This document shows positions 37,054 through 45,894 of a stretch of DNA of 64,000 nt, piece by piece. Under the pieces are notes generated by a model that saw only the letters and a program-made list of their open reading frames with translations, was not told the origin of the DNA and did not search any database. The position numbers and the translations under genes were made by a program. Position 1 is the first letter of the stretch, and each line of letters opens with the position of its first letter. The DNA is from JACJYM01 sp965230495 (GTDB lineage Bacteria > Bacteroidota > Bacteroidia > Chitinophagales > Saprospiraceae), in assembly GCA_965230495.1 (NCBI GenBank), contig OZ246004.1, forward strand, positions 1,984,001-2,048,000. Direction: 5' to 3'.

Positions 37054-37220
37054 TTGATTTATTCTTTTTTTAACTGCTATATTTAAGCTTAAGACCAATA
37101 AGATTTACATCGAATTTTAGTCCTGTGTTAATTATTAATTTCATCAGTGACGGTTTATAAACGATAACAACTATAATTTATTATTAACTCTTAATTATTT
37201 AATTATAGGCGTATTACATA

Positions 37221-38318
37221 TTACAAACTTTTGTAAATTATACCACCCCCAACTACATCATCTCCTTCATAGAACACTGCAGACTGACCGGGAGCCACAC
37301 CTCTGACATTAGCATGAAATTCTACTTCTACCTCTTCACTAGATATATTTCTTATTGTACTCAGTGCTCCGGGATCATTATATCTGACCTGAGTCACGCA
37401 TTCCGCTCCATTAGGAATAACATCATACTTCATGCTATTGATTTGATTGACGATCATCCCATTCTTCAGCAACTCATTTACTTCACCCAACATGACCTGA
37501 TTGGTTTCAGGAATTATTTTTGTCACATACATAGGTTTGTCAAAACCTCCTCCCAGTCCTTTTCTTTGTCCTATTGTATAAAATGGATAGCCGTCGTGTT
37601 TGCCTAAGACCGAATAGTTTTTATCCACAAACTCTCCTCCTGCAACACGTTTTTCCAACCCATTAACTCTAGATTTTAGGAAATTTCTGTAATTATTGTC
37701 TGGAACAAAACATATCTCATAGCTCTCCGCTTTTTTTGAAAGCTCTTCATATCCCCAATTAAAGGCCATCTGTCTAATTTCATCCTTTGTATAGTTCCCC
37801 AAAGGAAACCTGCTTCGCTCCAAGCACTCCTGACTTAATCCCCACAGTACATAGGATTGATCCTTTCGATCATCTTTACCTTTCGTTATGTATTTTCTAT
37901 TGTTTAATTCTTTGATCACGGCATAATGCCCAGTCGCTATAAACTCACAATCCATAGCATCCGCTCTTTTAAGTAATGCACTCCATTTTATATGTGTATT
38001 ACATAATACACAGGGATTAGGAGTTCTACCTGCCATATATTCATCCACAAAATTATCGATTACATAATCCCCAAACTCTTCACGGATATCGATTATAAAA
38101 TGATGAAAACCCATATTAACTGCTACGTTTCTGGCATCATTAATCGAATCCAAACTACAACAACCGGTTTCCTTCTTAGAGCTTCCACTATTGGCATAAT
38201 CCCAAGTCTTCATAGTAATGCCTACCACTTCATATCCTTCTTCATGGAGCATCATCGCGGCTACCGTACTATCTATACCACCACTCATTGCAACCAAAAC
38301 TCTTCCTTTTTTACTCAT
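37221..38318 (-). CDS. mnmA: tRNA-uridine 2-sulfurtransferase
   Basis: 365 residues. It thiolates U34 of tRNAs for Lys, Glu and Gln. The PP-loop SGGIDS is at 12-17, the catalytic cysteines are C103 (NPCVLCN) and C203 (YEICFVPD), and GQRKGLGGG is present in the central domain. The start ATG at 38318 is clear. It is divergent from trxA; a TATTTTTG -7 box lies 23 bases upstream. Confidence 0.96.
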   Translation of the reverse strand: MSKKGRVLVAMSGGIDSTVAAMMLHEEGYEVVGITMKTWDYANSGSSKKETGCCSLDSINDARNVAVNMGFHHFIIDIREEFGDYVIDNFVDEYMAGRTPNPCVLCNTHIKWSALLKRADAMDCEFIATGHYAVIKELNNRKYITKGKDDRKDQSYVLWGLSQECLERSRFPLGNYTKDEIRQMAFNWGYEELSKKAESYEICFVPDNNYRNFLKSRVNGLEKRVAGGEFVDKNYSVLGKHDGYPFYTIGQRKGLGGGFDKPMYVTKIIPETNQVMLGEVNELLKNGMIVNQINSMKYDVIPNGAECVTQVRYNDPGALSTIRNISSEEVEVEFHANVRGVAPGQSAVFYEGDDVVGGGIIYKSL

Positions 38319-38340
38319 TCGATTTATATAATAGATTTTA

Positions 38341-38348
38341 CAAAAATA
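38341..38348 (-). promoter_or_regulatory. -7 promoter element for mnmA
   Basis: The minus strand reads TATTTTTG, an exact TAnnTTTG match, ending 23 bases before the mnmA ATG. No clear -33 element is seen. Confidence 0.5.
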
Positions 38349-38458
38349 GTTACATTTTAATTAATACATCTGGCTGTCCTGTTTTGTTGCAAACTTTCAA
38401 GTCATTTAATTAGCTACCGATACCGATCAAAAATATCGTGATTATGACATTTACTAAC

Positions 38459-38466
38459 TAAATTTG
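38459..38466 (+). promoter_or_regulatory. -7 promoter element for trxA
   Basis: TAAATTTG matches TAnnTTTG exactly, 70 bases before the trxA ATG, leaving a 5' untranslated region of about 60 bases. No -33 TTTG is obvious. Confidence 0.5.
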
Positions 38467-38535
38467 CAACTTTACAGACTCAAGCTCTGTTATGGAAAAT
38501 GGATTAAATAATAAACTCAATTAAATTTTTATAAA

Positions 38536-38853
38536 ATGGCATTTGAATTCACAGACAGTAATTTTCAGGAAACGGCCTTGAGCGAAGGGGTTTCTGTAGT
38601 TGACTTTTGGGCAGAGTGGTGTGGTCCTTGTAGACTTATTGGACCAATAGTAGATGATTTAGCTAATGAATATGAAGGCAAAGCAACTATTGGCAAATTG
38701 AACGTTGATCACAATCCTGAAGTGGCAATGAAATACAGTGTAAGGTCTATCCCTACCATACTTATTCTAAAGGATGGTGAAGTAGTTGATAAACATGTTG
38801 GAACGACAACTAAAGCAGCTTTACAAGAAAAAATTAATGCACATCTAAACTAA
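38536..38853 (+). CDS. trxA: Thioredoxin
   Basis: 105 residues. General dithiol reductant of the cytoplasm. The redox motif is WCGPC at 28-32, and the cis-proline follows in RSIPT. No signal peptide, so it is cytoplasmic. A strong terminator follows, so it is likely monocistronic. Confidence 0.96.
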   Translation: MAFEFTDSNFQETALSEGVSVVDFWAEWCGPCRLIGPIVDDLANEYEGKATIGKLNVDHNPEVAMKYSVRSIPTILILKDGEVVDKHVGTTTKAALQEKINAHLN

Positions 38854-38878
38854 TTACCAAGTTTAGAAACGTTATATT

Positions 38879-38912
38879 AGCCTCTATCTTAATATTAAGG
38901 TAGAGGCTTTTT
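38879..38912 (+). terminator. Intrinsic terminator after trxA
   Basis: AGCCTCTATCTTAAT is followed directly by ATTAAGGTAGAGGCT, a near-perfect 15-base palindrome with one U-G pair, and then TTTTT. Confidence 0.9.
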
Positions 38913-38930
38913 ATCATATCAATTTCAAGC

Positions 38931-39842
38931 ATGCAAGTTTTTGAAGACTATGACTTAAAACAAATTGAAAATCTGGAATTACTGGCCAAACAAGTAGTGG
39001 AAGGTTTTATTATTGGTCTGCATAAAAGTCCTTTCCATGGTTTTTCCGTAGAGTTTGCGGAACACAGGCTCTATAATGAGGGAGAATCCACCAAAAATAT
39101 AGATTGGAAAGTATATGCCCGATCAGACAAGATGTTTATTAAGAAGTACGAAGAAGAAACAAATCTGAGGTGTCAGATAATAATTGATACAAGTTCATCT
39201 ATGTATTTCCCAAAAGATGCAACAATCAATAAGCTTAAATTTTCAAGCTTAGCTGCCGCCTCTCTAATGAATCTTTTGAAAAAGCAGAGAGATGCTTTTG
39301 GCCTAAGTCTTTTTGACAGCAAAATAGTAGAACATACGAAATGTAAATCCTCTACCTCCCATTACCGTTTGATGCTTAGTCTTTTGGAAAAGCTCTTAAG
39401 AGACGACAAAAACAACAAAACAACCTCTGCTGCCGAAAATCTACATATACTTGCCGAAAGTATTCATAAAAGATCTCTAGTCATTATATTCAGCGATATG
39501 TTTGACAATTCTGATCAAAAAGAGGAGTTATTCTCCGCATTGCAGCATCTGAAACATGCTAAACATGAGGTCATTCTTTTTCATACAATGGATCATAACT
39601 TAGAAATGAATTTCGAATATGAAAATCGCCCATATCTTTTTGTTGATATGGAATCGGGAGAAGAGATTAAACTTCAATCTAATCAGGTCAAGGAGATTTA
39701 TAAGAAAAAAATGAAGGCATATTATGAAGACTTGCGAATGAAGTGCCTCCAGTTCAACATAGATTTTGTTCCCGCCGATATAACCAAAGGTTTTAACCAG
39801 ATACTGCAATCCTATTTGGTCAAGAGAAGTAAAATGAAATAA
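38931..39842 (+). CDS. DUF58 family protein (vWA-like)
   Basis: 303 residues. The family hallmark is the early motif NIDWKVYARSDKMFIKKYEEE (near 58-78), followed by a von Willebrand A-like fold with a MIDAS-type DTSSSMY (near 89-95) and a second acidic site in IIFSDMFDNSD. DUF58 proteins are usually encoded beside MoxR-type ATPases, but no moxR gene is visible near it. The stop and the next start overlap (TAATG), so it is translationally coupled to a polyphosphate kinase gene. Confidence 0.87.
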   Translation: MQVFEDYDLKQIENLELLAKQVVEGFIIGLHKSPFHGFSVEFAEHRLYNEGESTKNIDWKVYARSDKMFIKKYEEETNLRCQIIIDTSSSMYFPKDATINKLKFSSLAAASLMNLLKKQRDAFGLSLFDSKIVEHTKCKSSTSHYRLMLSLLEKLLRDDKNNKTTSAAENLHILAESIHKRSLVIIFSDMFDNSDQKEELFSALQHLKHAKHEVILFHTMDHNLEMNFEYENRPYLFVDMESGEEIKLQSNQVKEIYKKKMKAYYEDLRMKCLQFNIDFVPADITKGFNQILQSYLVKRSKMK

Positions 39843-40597
39843 TGAGTAAAATAATATTAAGTGAAATACCAACACTTCCTCCACCGGGATTTGACAAAAA
39901 AACTATTAAAAAAGAGGTTAAACGAATAGCTAAAAGGATCGGTGATCTTCAACATATAATGTATGCTGAAAAAAAACATAGTCTATTAGTTGTCCTTCAA
40001 GGAATGGATTCCAGTGGAAAAGATGGTACTACAAGAAACGTATTTCAGTTTTGCAACCCTTCCGGTATTGATGCTTTTGGTTTTAAAAAACCGACAGAAG
40101 AAGAATTTGCTCATGACTTCTTATGGAGATGTACTAAACTAGCACCACGTAAAGGGAACGTAATGATTTTTATTCGATCTCATTACGAGGATATATTGAT
40201 TCAGAAGGTGCATAATTGGATAGATGATAAAAAAAGAGAAAAACGGATGCAGGCCATCAATGCATGGGAAGAATTGTTGCAATTTGATAACAATACCACT
40301 ATTCTAAAATTCTATTTACATCTTTCAAAAGATCGTCAAAAAGAAAAATTACAGGAAAGGATTGATATCCCGGAGAAAAACTGGAAACATAACCCCGGTG
40401 ATTGGAAAGAAAGAGAGTTTTGGGGTCAGTACATGGAAGCCTATGAATACGCCATAAACAACTCTACCACTCCTTGGATAATAGCTCCAGTAGATAAGAG
40501 ATGGTATCGCAATTATTTTATTGGCAAAAAAGTGTTGGAGACATTAGAAAAACTAAATCCTCAATTACCTCAAGTCGAAGACTTGTCAAAAGGTTAA
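39842..40597 (+). CDS. Polyphosphate kinase 2, class III-like
   Basis: 251 residues. Walker A is GMDSSGKDG at 54-62. The lid motif is IRSHYEDIL (111-119), where class III enzymes have NRSHYE, so the Asn is Ile here. The C-terminal NWKHNPGDWKERxFW also follows the class III pattern. Class III PPK2 enzymes can phosphorylate both AMP and ADP from polyphosphate, but the altered lid residue makes activity an inference. It is clearly a different subgroup from the tandem pair at 17.5-19.2 kb, and translationally coupled to the DUF58 gene. Confidence 0.85.
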   Translation: MSKIILSEIPTLPPPGFDKKTIKKEVKRIAKRIGDLQHIMYAEKKHSLLVVLQGMDSSGKDGTTRNVFQFCNPSGIDAFGFKKPTEEEFAHDFLWRCTKLAPRKGNVMIFIRSHYEDILIQKVHNWIDDKKREKRMQAINAWEELLQFDNNTTILKFYLHLSKDRQKEKLQERIDIPEKNWKHNPGDWKEREFWGQYMEAYEYAINNSTTPWIIAPVDKRWYRNYFIGKKVLETLEKLNPQLPQVEDLSKG

Positions 40598-40601
40598 TTC
40601 A

Positions 40602-41009
40602 TTGAAATCAAAGGTTAGAATAGATAAGTGGTTATGGAGTATAAGAATCTATAAAACCAGAACCTTAGCCACCAATGCCATTAGAAGCGGAAAAGTTAGA
40701 CTTAATGACCAAAATACTAAGGCGTCTTCCTTAATCCAACTAGATGATACCGTAATTGTTAAAAAGAATGGATTTAACCTTACTATTAAAGCTCTCCAGC
40801 TTATAGAAAAAAGAGTTGGAGCTAAACTTGCTGTTGAATGTTATGAGAATCTTACCCCTGTAGAAGAATTAAATAAATACAAAAACTGGTACATAGGAAA
40901 GGCTCAATCCGAATGGCGAGAAAAAGGAATGGGTAGGCCTACTAAAAAGGAAAGAAGAGAAATTGATGATTTTAAAGAGGAGTACTATTGGGATGATGAA
41001 CATGAATAG
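40602..41009 (+). CDS. S4-domain RNA-binding protein (Hsp15/HslR-like)
   Basis: 135 residues from a TTG start at 40602 (MKSKVRIDKWLWSIRIYKTRT). The S4 domain occupies about 5-65 (RIDKWLWS...NAIRSGKVRLN), and the basic C-terminal half (GRPTKKERREIDDF) is the Hsp15-type tail. Hsp15 recycles stalled 50S-nascent-chain-tRNA complexes in E. coli. It follows the PPK2 gene by 4 bases, so the three genes form one operon. Confidence 0.85.
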   Translation: MKSKVRIDKWLWSIRIYKTRTLATNAIRSGKVRLNDQNTKASSLIQLDDTVIVKKNGFNLTIKALQLIEKRVGAKLAVECYENLTPVEELNKYKNWYIGKAQSEWREKGMGRPTKKERREIDDFKEEYYWDDEHE

Positions 41010-41011
41010 CG

Positions 41012-41638
41012 TTATCCAAAAACCTTGAATAACATTCCAACACCGATCCGCAAACTATTATGAAACAGTAAGAAAATATCATCTTTTAGAATATCCCTAT
41101 GGCTAAAGTGATACCTTGCGTCTAAGAAAAGCTCGTTACCAGCCAACCCTGCTGAAAATTGCATTCCAAGTACAAACCCATAATCGTACTGTCTCTCCCC
41201 TATTAAATTATTAAACGGAATCTTTACCAAACTTCGCGATAAGTCTCTGTAATCTGTTCTAATTTCAACATGTCTTCCCTTTGATCCATATAATCCAAAC
41301 AAGGAACTGATTCTAAAATACTCCTTACTTAGTAGAGCATATTTGAATGTCACAGGAATTTCCAAATAACTATATTTTCGAAATACTTTTGATGCCTCAT
41401 TCTCAGAAGTATTTCCCTTTTGGATAAAAGATAATTCAGCTAGTAAACTGAAATCATCGTTCATTTTGTATTGAAAAGGTACTGAAATATAACTGGCATT
41501 TAAAAGACTTGCATCGTAATTTAAGTTTGTAGTTGTAGTTGACAGTGTTATACCGCCACCCATTCCCACACTAATACCATTTTGACCTATAAGGTTTGCC
41601 CAAAGCATAACACTTACTATAATAAGAAGGCCTCTCAC
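41012..41638 (-). CDS. Outer-membrane beta-barrel protein (porin-family type)
   Basis: 208 residues. A signal peptide (1-18) is followed by an eight-strand-like barrel pattern (ISVPFQYKMNDDFSLLAELSFIQKG, YLEIPVTFKYALLS, DYGFVLGMQFSAGLA, RIGVGMLFKVF), ending in phenylalanine-glycine. The repeated Q-x-G turns and the mature start GISVGMGGGITLS are typical of OMP_b-brl families of unknown role. It lies 3 bases downstream of the next gene. Confidence 0.75.
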   Translation of the reverse strand: MRGLLIIVSVMLWANLIGQNGISVGMGGGITLSTTTTNLNYDASLLNASYISVPFQYKMNDDFSLLAELSFIQKGNTSENEASKVFRKYSYLEIPVTFKYALLSKEYFRISSLFGLYGSKGRHVEIRTDYRDLSRSLVKIPFNNLIGERQYDYGFVLGMQFSAGLAGNELFLDARYHFSHRDILKDDIFLLFHNSLRIGVGMLFKVFG

Positions 41639-41641
41639 AGA

Positions 41642-42061
41642 CTAGTTGAGCTTTTTCTTCAGGCACAAATCCAAATATTTTTGCAAGTTATCCACATCAG
41701 GAATATCCTTTCCGTACTCATAATCTAACAAAGCTTTTACTCCAAAAGGTATTTTCATTTCATATATCTCTATTTTTTCTGATCCTGTATTTGGATCAAA
41801 TGTAGCAATAGTATCAATCGTAGTGATTGTATCCTTCATGTATTTCTCCTGTAGATAATATTCAGGATTAAACACTTGAGATTCAACCACTTTAACGGTT
41901 TCCTCATAAGTATCATAATCAAATATGATAATCGTATCATATTCAGTAACAAGTTGAGGAATGGTGTCCGTAAAAGAAATAAATGTTTCATTACTTGCTA
42001 TTACTGAAGAAAAACCCATAAAAATTAAAATTAGAGAACATAGTGACTTCTTCATTATCAT
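41642..42061 (-). CDS. Small exported protein, unknown function
   Basis: 139 residues, with an N-terminal signal (MKKSLCSLILIFMGFSSVIA; the start is either 42061 or the ATG two codons on). The mature part is acidic and rich in Thr, Ile and Asp, with a repeated TIxxIDTIA pattern. No family is recognised. It is the first of two genes with the barrel protein downstream (3-base gap), suggesting a joint role at the envelope. Confidence 0.5.
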   Translation of the reverse strand: MIMKKSLCSLILIFMGFSSVIASNETFISFTDTIPQLVTEYDTIIIFDYDTYEETVKVVESQVFNPEYYLQEKYMKDTITTIDTIATFDPNTGSEKIEIYEMKIPFGVKALLDYEYGKDIPDVDNLQKYLDLCLKKKLN

Positions 42062-42216
42062 AAATTTATCTTTAAATATAATTCAATAAAACTATATATT
42101 AATTCTAATTGCCGTCCTAATATTATTCTTTTGCAATCTCGAAAGTTAGTTAAATCATTATTTTACAAATACTTAGCTAAATTTTCAATAATAAGAGCAA
42201 TACTTGAACTTAATCT

Positions 42217-42224
42217 TACCTTTG
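42217..42224 (+). promoter_or_regulatory. -7 promoter element for the YyaL-type gene
   Basis: TACCTTTG matches TAnnTTTG exactly. It places the transcript start near 42231, which excludes the longest frame's TTG at 42204 and supports the ATG at 42246 as the true start. Confidence 0.55.
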
Positions 42225-42245
42225 CGATTTAATATACTACGGCAA

Positions 42246-44345
42246 ATGAACACTGTTAAATACACATTATTGGCCTTGGCCATTTCTTTAATATCATGTA
42301 AATCAATGAAAGATTCCCATAAACATACCAATGCTCTTATTAATGAAACAAGTCCTTATCTGTTGCAACATGCTCATAATCCAGTTGACTGGCATCCTTG
42401 GAATGAAGCTACATTAGCAAAAGCTAAAAAGGAAAATAAACTCATGATAATTAGTGTTGGATACTCTGCTTGTCACTGGTGTCATGTTATGGAACACGAA
42501 TCTTTCGAAGATAGCCTGGTTGCCAACATAATGAACGAAAATTTCCTACCCATCAAAGTAGATAGAGAAGAATTACCGAATGTAGATGATGTTTACATGA
42601 CTGCATGCCAACTAACCAATAATAGAGGTTGTGGATGGCCACTCAATGCCTTTGCTCTTCCGGATGGAAGACCTTTTTGGGCGGGAACCTACTTTCCTAA
42701 AGATCAATGGATAGATATTCTGAATAACTTCATCAAATTAAGAGATGAGAAATATGATAAATTAGAAGAGTCTGCAGATTATATTACCAAGGGAATCTCT
42801 CAGATGGAAGATCTGTCGGGAGCAACAGACGATTCAGAATTTGTGGAAGAAGTATTAGATACCATAACTGTAAGGTTTCTTAATGAGATGGATATGCTAA
42901 AAGGAGGTAAGAAAGGAGCACCAAAGTTTCCTATGCCCTCCAATATCGAATATCTTTTAGAATATTATCATTCCAGTGGTAATGAAACTGCTTTAGACGC
43001 CGCTATTACTTCTCTTGATCAAATGGCACAAGGAGGCATTTATGATCAGCTGGGTGGAGGCTTTGCCAGATATTCAGTGGATGATATTTGGTTAGTTCCT
43101 CATTTCGAAAAAATGTTATATGACAACTCCCAGCTAGTAAGTCTATATTCTCATGCTTATCAGTTGACAAAAAAAGAATTGTACAAAAAAACCATTATCG
43201 AGACCTTAGATTTTGTCGAAAGAGAGTTGACTTCTAATGAAACAGCCTTCTACTCTGCCCTAGATGCTGACAGCGAAGGTGAAGAAGGTAAATTTTATGT
43301 ATGGGATAAAGACGAAGTACTTGACCTTTTTGATAATAATGATGAAGCAAATATTTTCTGTGATTACTTTGAAATATCTGAGCAAGGAAATTGGGAGCAT
43401 AAAAACATTTTAAGAATAAATCCCGATATCGATGTATTATCAAAATATAAAATTGATGACATAGCACTTTCAGAAATATTGAAAAAAGGGAATAAACTAC
43501 TCATGGAGGCCAGAGACAAAAGAATCAGACCCGGCCTAGATGACAAGGTCCTAACCTCTTGGAATGGGTTGATGCTTAATGCATATGTTCAGGCATATAC
43601 TGCCTTAGGAGATTCTAAATATTTAGATATTGCGTTAAAAAATGCTGCCTTTATTGATAACAAAATGACCTCTTCGGATTTCAGATTAGATAGAAATTAT
43701 AAAAACAACAAATCAAATATCAATGCATTTTTAGATGATTATGCTACTGTTATCAATGCCTATATCAATTTGTATCAGGTTACTTTTGACACCACTTGGT
43801 TAGATAAAGCAGAAGGTTTGACTCAATATGTACTTACTCATTTCCATGATAAGGAAACTCATCTGTTTTTCTATACTTCAGACATAGATCCTGCCTTAGT
43901 CGCTCGGAAAAAGGAATTATCCGATAATGTCATACCTGCATCCAATAGCATGATGGCTAAAAATTTATTTAATCTTGGCACCATACTTTATAATAAGGAA
44001 TATCTTGATTTGAGTAAAAAAATGACATCTATAATGTCGCATCAGTTTAGTCAAATCATGCAACCCAGCTTTTATTCAAACTGGTTAAGTGTATATCTAA
44101 GATTTGTTAGGCCTCCATTCGAAATAGCTATCATGGGGAAAGATGCTCAAAACCTAAGAAGTCAAATGGCTAAAAGTTACTTGCCTAACACAATATTTAT
44201 GGGTAGTGACAATGAAAGTGAATTACCTCTGCTTAAAGAGAAATACAATCCGGATAGATCTCTGATTTATGTATGTCAAAATAAAGTATGTAAATTCCCC
44301 GTCGAAACTGTTGAAAAAGCCTTGGAACAAATAGATACTTACTAA
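42246..44345 (+). CDS. Thioredoxin-domain protein of the YyaL / DUF255 family (SPATA20-like)
   Basis: 699 residues from the ATG at 42246, with a probable lipoprotein signal (MNTVKYTLLALAISLISC, Cys 18). The N-terminal redox domain has CHWCH (in SACHWCHVMEHESFED), and the following QLTNNRGCGWPLNAFALPDGRPFWAGTYFP is the family's conserved run. An (alpha/alpha)6-like helical region follows (GGIYDQLGGGFARYSVDDIWLVPHFEKMLYDN). The physiological role is not settled in the family, and homologues occur from bacteria to mammals. Three bases separate it from era. Confidence 0.9.
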   Translation: MNTVKYTLLALAISLISCKSMKDSHKHTNALINETSPYLLQHAHNPVDWHPWNEATLAKAKKENKLMIISVGYSACHWCHVMEHESFEDSLVANIMNENFLPIKVDREELPNVDDVYMTACQLTNNRGCGWPLNAFALPDGRPFWAGTYFPKDQWIDILNNFIKLRDEKYDKLEESADYITKGISQMEDLSGATDDSEFVEEVLDTITVRFLNEMDMLKGGKKGAPKFPMPSNIEYLLEYYHSSGNETALDAAITSLDQMAQGGIYDQLGGGFARYSVDDIWLVPHFEKMLYDNSQLVSLYSHAYQLTKKELYKKTIIETLDFVERELTSNETAFYSALDADSEGEEGKFYVWDKDEVLDLFDNNDEANIFCDYFEISEQGNWEHKNILRINPDIDVLSKYKIDDIALSEILKKGNKLLMEARDKRIRPGLDDKVLTSWNGLMLNAYVQAYTALGDSKYLDIALKNAAFIDNKMTSSDFRLDRNYKNNKSNINAFLDDYATVINAYINLYQVTFDTTWLDKAEGLTQYVLTHFHDKETHLFFYTSDIDPALVARKKELSDNVIPASNSMMAKNLFNLGTILYNKEYLDLSKKMTSIMSHQFSQIMQPSFYSNWLSVYLRFVRPPFEIAIMGKDAQNLRSQMAKSYLPNTIFMGSDNESELPLLKEKYNPDRSLIYVCQNKVCKFPVETVEKALEQIDTY

Positions 44346-44348
44346 ACC

Positions 44349-45242
44349 ATGCACAAGTCAGGATTTGTAAATATTATTGGGATGCCCAATGTGGGTAAAT
44401 CAACTTTGCTTAATGCACTAGTTGGTGAAAAAATGTCAATTATAACCAGTAAGCCTCAGACGACTAGACATAGAATTTTTGGATTACTAAGCGGCGATGA
44501 TTTTCAAATCGTATTTTCAGATAGTCCAGGGCTGATCGAAACTCCGGCGTATGGAATGCAAAATGCCATGAATACTTTTGCTTATTCAAGCTTCGAAGAT
44601 GCCGATATTTTGCTTTTTGTAATAGATCCATACGAAAAATATGAAGGAGAAGAAAAGGTTATTCAGCTCCTTAAAAAGGCCAAGATTCCAAAAATTTTTA
44701 TTATTAATAAAATAGATCAAATCGATCAGGAGAGACTTGAGGACTTAATTAATAAATGGAGTGATATACTCAATTTTGATGCTACATTTCCAGTTTCGGC
44801 ATTGCATAAAAGCGGTGTAAATGAGTTATTTGAATATATAATGAAACATCTTCCTGAAGGTCCAGCATATTACCCTAAAGACATTATTTCAGATAAAAGC
44901 GAACGCTTTTTTGTAAGTGAAATCATCAGAGAAAAAATTTTGGAAATATATCGCCAAGAAATACCTTATTCCTGTGAAGTAGTGGTAGAAAGATTTAAGG
45001 AAAGAGAAAAAAATGGAAAACCCTTGACAGATATCTACGCTAATATTTATGTTGATAGACAAAGCCAAAAAGGTATTCTCATAGGAAAAAAAGCAACCGC
45101 AATTAAAAAATTGGGAATTGAATCTAGAAAGGGAATTGAAGAATTTTTAGGTCATCAAGTCTTTTTGGAACTCAATGTAAGGGTAAAACAAAATTGGAGA
45201 GACGATGACAAACTTCTAAAACACTTCGGATACCAACAATAG
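44349..45242 (+). CDS. era: GTPase Era
   Basis: 297 residues. 16S rRNA-binding GTPase for 30S assembly. G1 is GMPNVGKS at 11-18, DSPG at 58-61, NKID at 120-123, and the SALH of the G5 region follows. The C-terminal KH domain (GILIGKKATAIKKLG...) is complete. It sits 3 bases after the YyaL-like gene, probably one transcript, and ends 7 bases from the convergent glycosylase gene. Confidence 0.96.
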   Translation: MHKSGFVNIIGMPNVGKSTLLNALVGEKMSIITSKPQTTRHRIFGLLSGDDFQIVFSDSPGLIETPAYGMQNAMNTFAYSSFEDADILLFVIDPYEKYEGEEKVIQLLKKAKIPKIFIINKIDQIDQERLEDLINKWSDILNFDATFPVSALHKSGVNELFEYIMKHLPEGPAYYPKDIISDKSERFFVSEIIREKILEIYRQEIPYSCEVVVERFKEREKNGKPLTDIYANIYVDRQSQKGILIGKKATAIKKLGIESRKGIEEFLGHQVFLELNVRVKQNWRDDDKLLKHFGYQQ

Positions 45243-45249
45243 CCAGTCT

Positions 45250-45888
45250 CTATTTCCATTCTTTTGGATAGATAATATCCAATGGACGACTTACCCATTT
45301 ATTGTCCCTAATATAATATCTATAGGGTGAATGAGCCCATTTACCAGTATATACAGACATTCCTACTCTTGGCCCGGAGTACATTCTTTCAAGCTTTATA
45401 TGATTCCCACTGTCGTATATATTTAATTCAGATTCTTGATCCGCAAAACTTATACCGTCATGTCTAGAGGTAACACCCAATGCTCTAGACACCTTTCCCG
45501 GTCCTCCAGTGAGAACATAATTGTTTTTACCTATTTTTCTCCTCTCTTTCATTATTTCCAGTCCATCGAGCGGCTCAATGGCTCTAATTAAAATGGCATG
45601 AGCTTGACCTTCAGGTCCAGTAACTACGTTTAGTAAATCATGAATTCCATAGCATTTATACACATAAGCGGTTCCGCCTGAAGCATACATGGTTTCATTC
45701 TTTGGCGTCTTATTATTATTTTTTGCATGTGAGGCTTGATCTTCAGGAGCTAGATACGCCTCTGTTTCAGTAATAATTCCAGAAGTAAGTACACCATCAA
45801 TCCGAGAAACCAAAACCTTTCCCAGGAGGTCTTTCGCGATAGCTATAGTATCTTGATTTTCATAGTAGGAAAAATCGAGAAGCTTCAT
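45250..45888 (-). CDS. DNA-3-methyladenine glycosylase, AAG/MPG family
   Basis: 212 residues. It removes 3-methyladenine and other alkylated bases. The family signature runs through MYASGGTAYVYKCYGIHDLLN and the ITETEAY motif (catalytic glutamate). AIEPLDGLEIMKERR and LTGGPGKVSRALGV are also diagnostic. It is 6 bases downstream of guaB, hence likely in its transcript. This is the second alkylation-repair gene in the window (compare 12259-12966). Confidence 0.92.
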   Translation of the reverse strand: MKLLDFSYYENQDTIAIAKDLLGKVLVSRIDGVLTSGIITETEAYLAPEDQASHAKNNNKTPKNETMYASGGTAYVYKCYGIHDLLNVVTGPEGQAHAILIRAIEPLDGLEIMKERRKIGKNNYVLTGGPGKVSRALGVTSRHDGISFADQESELNIYDSGNHIKLERMYSGPRVGMSVYTGKWAHSPYRYYIRDNKWVSRPLDIIYPKEWK

Positions 45889-45894
45889 AGAAGT

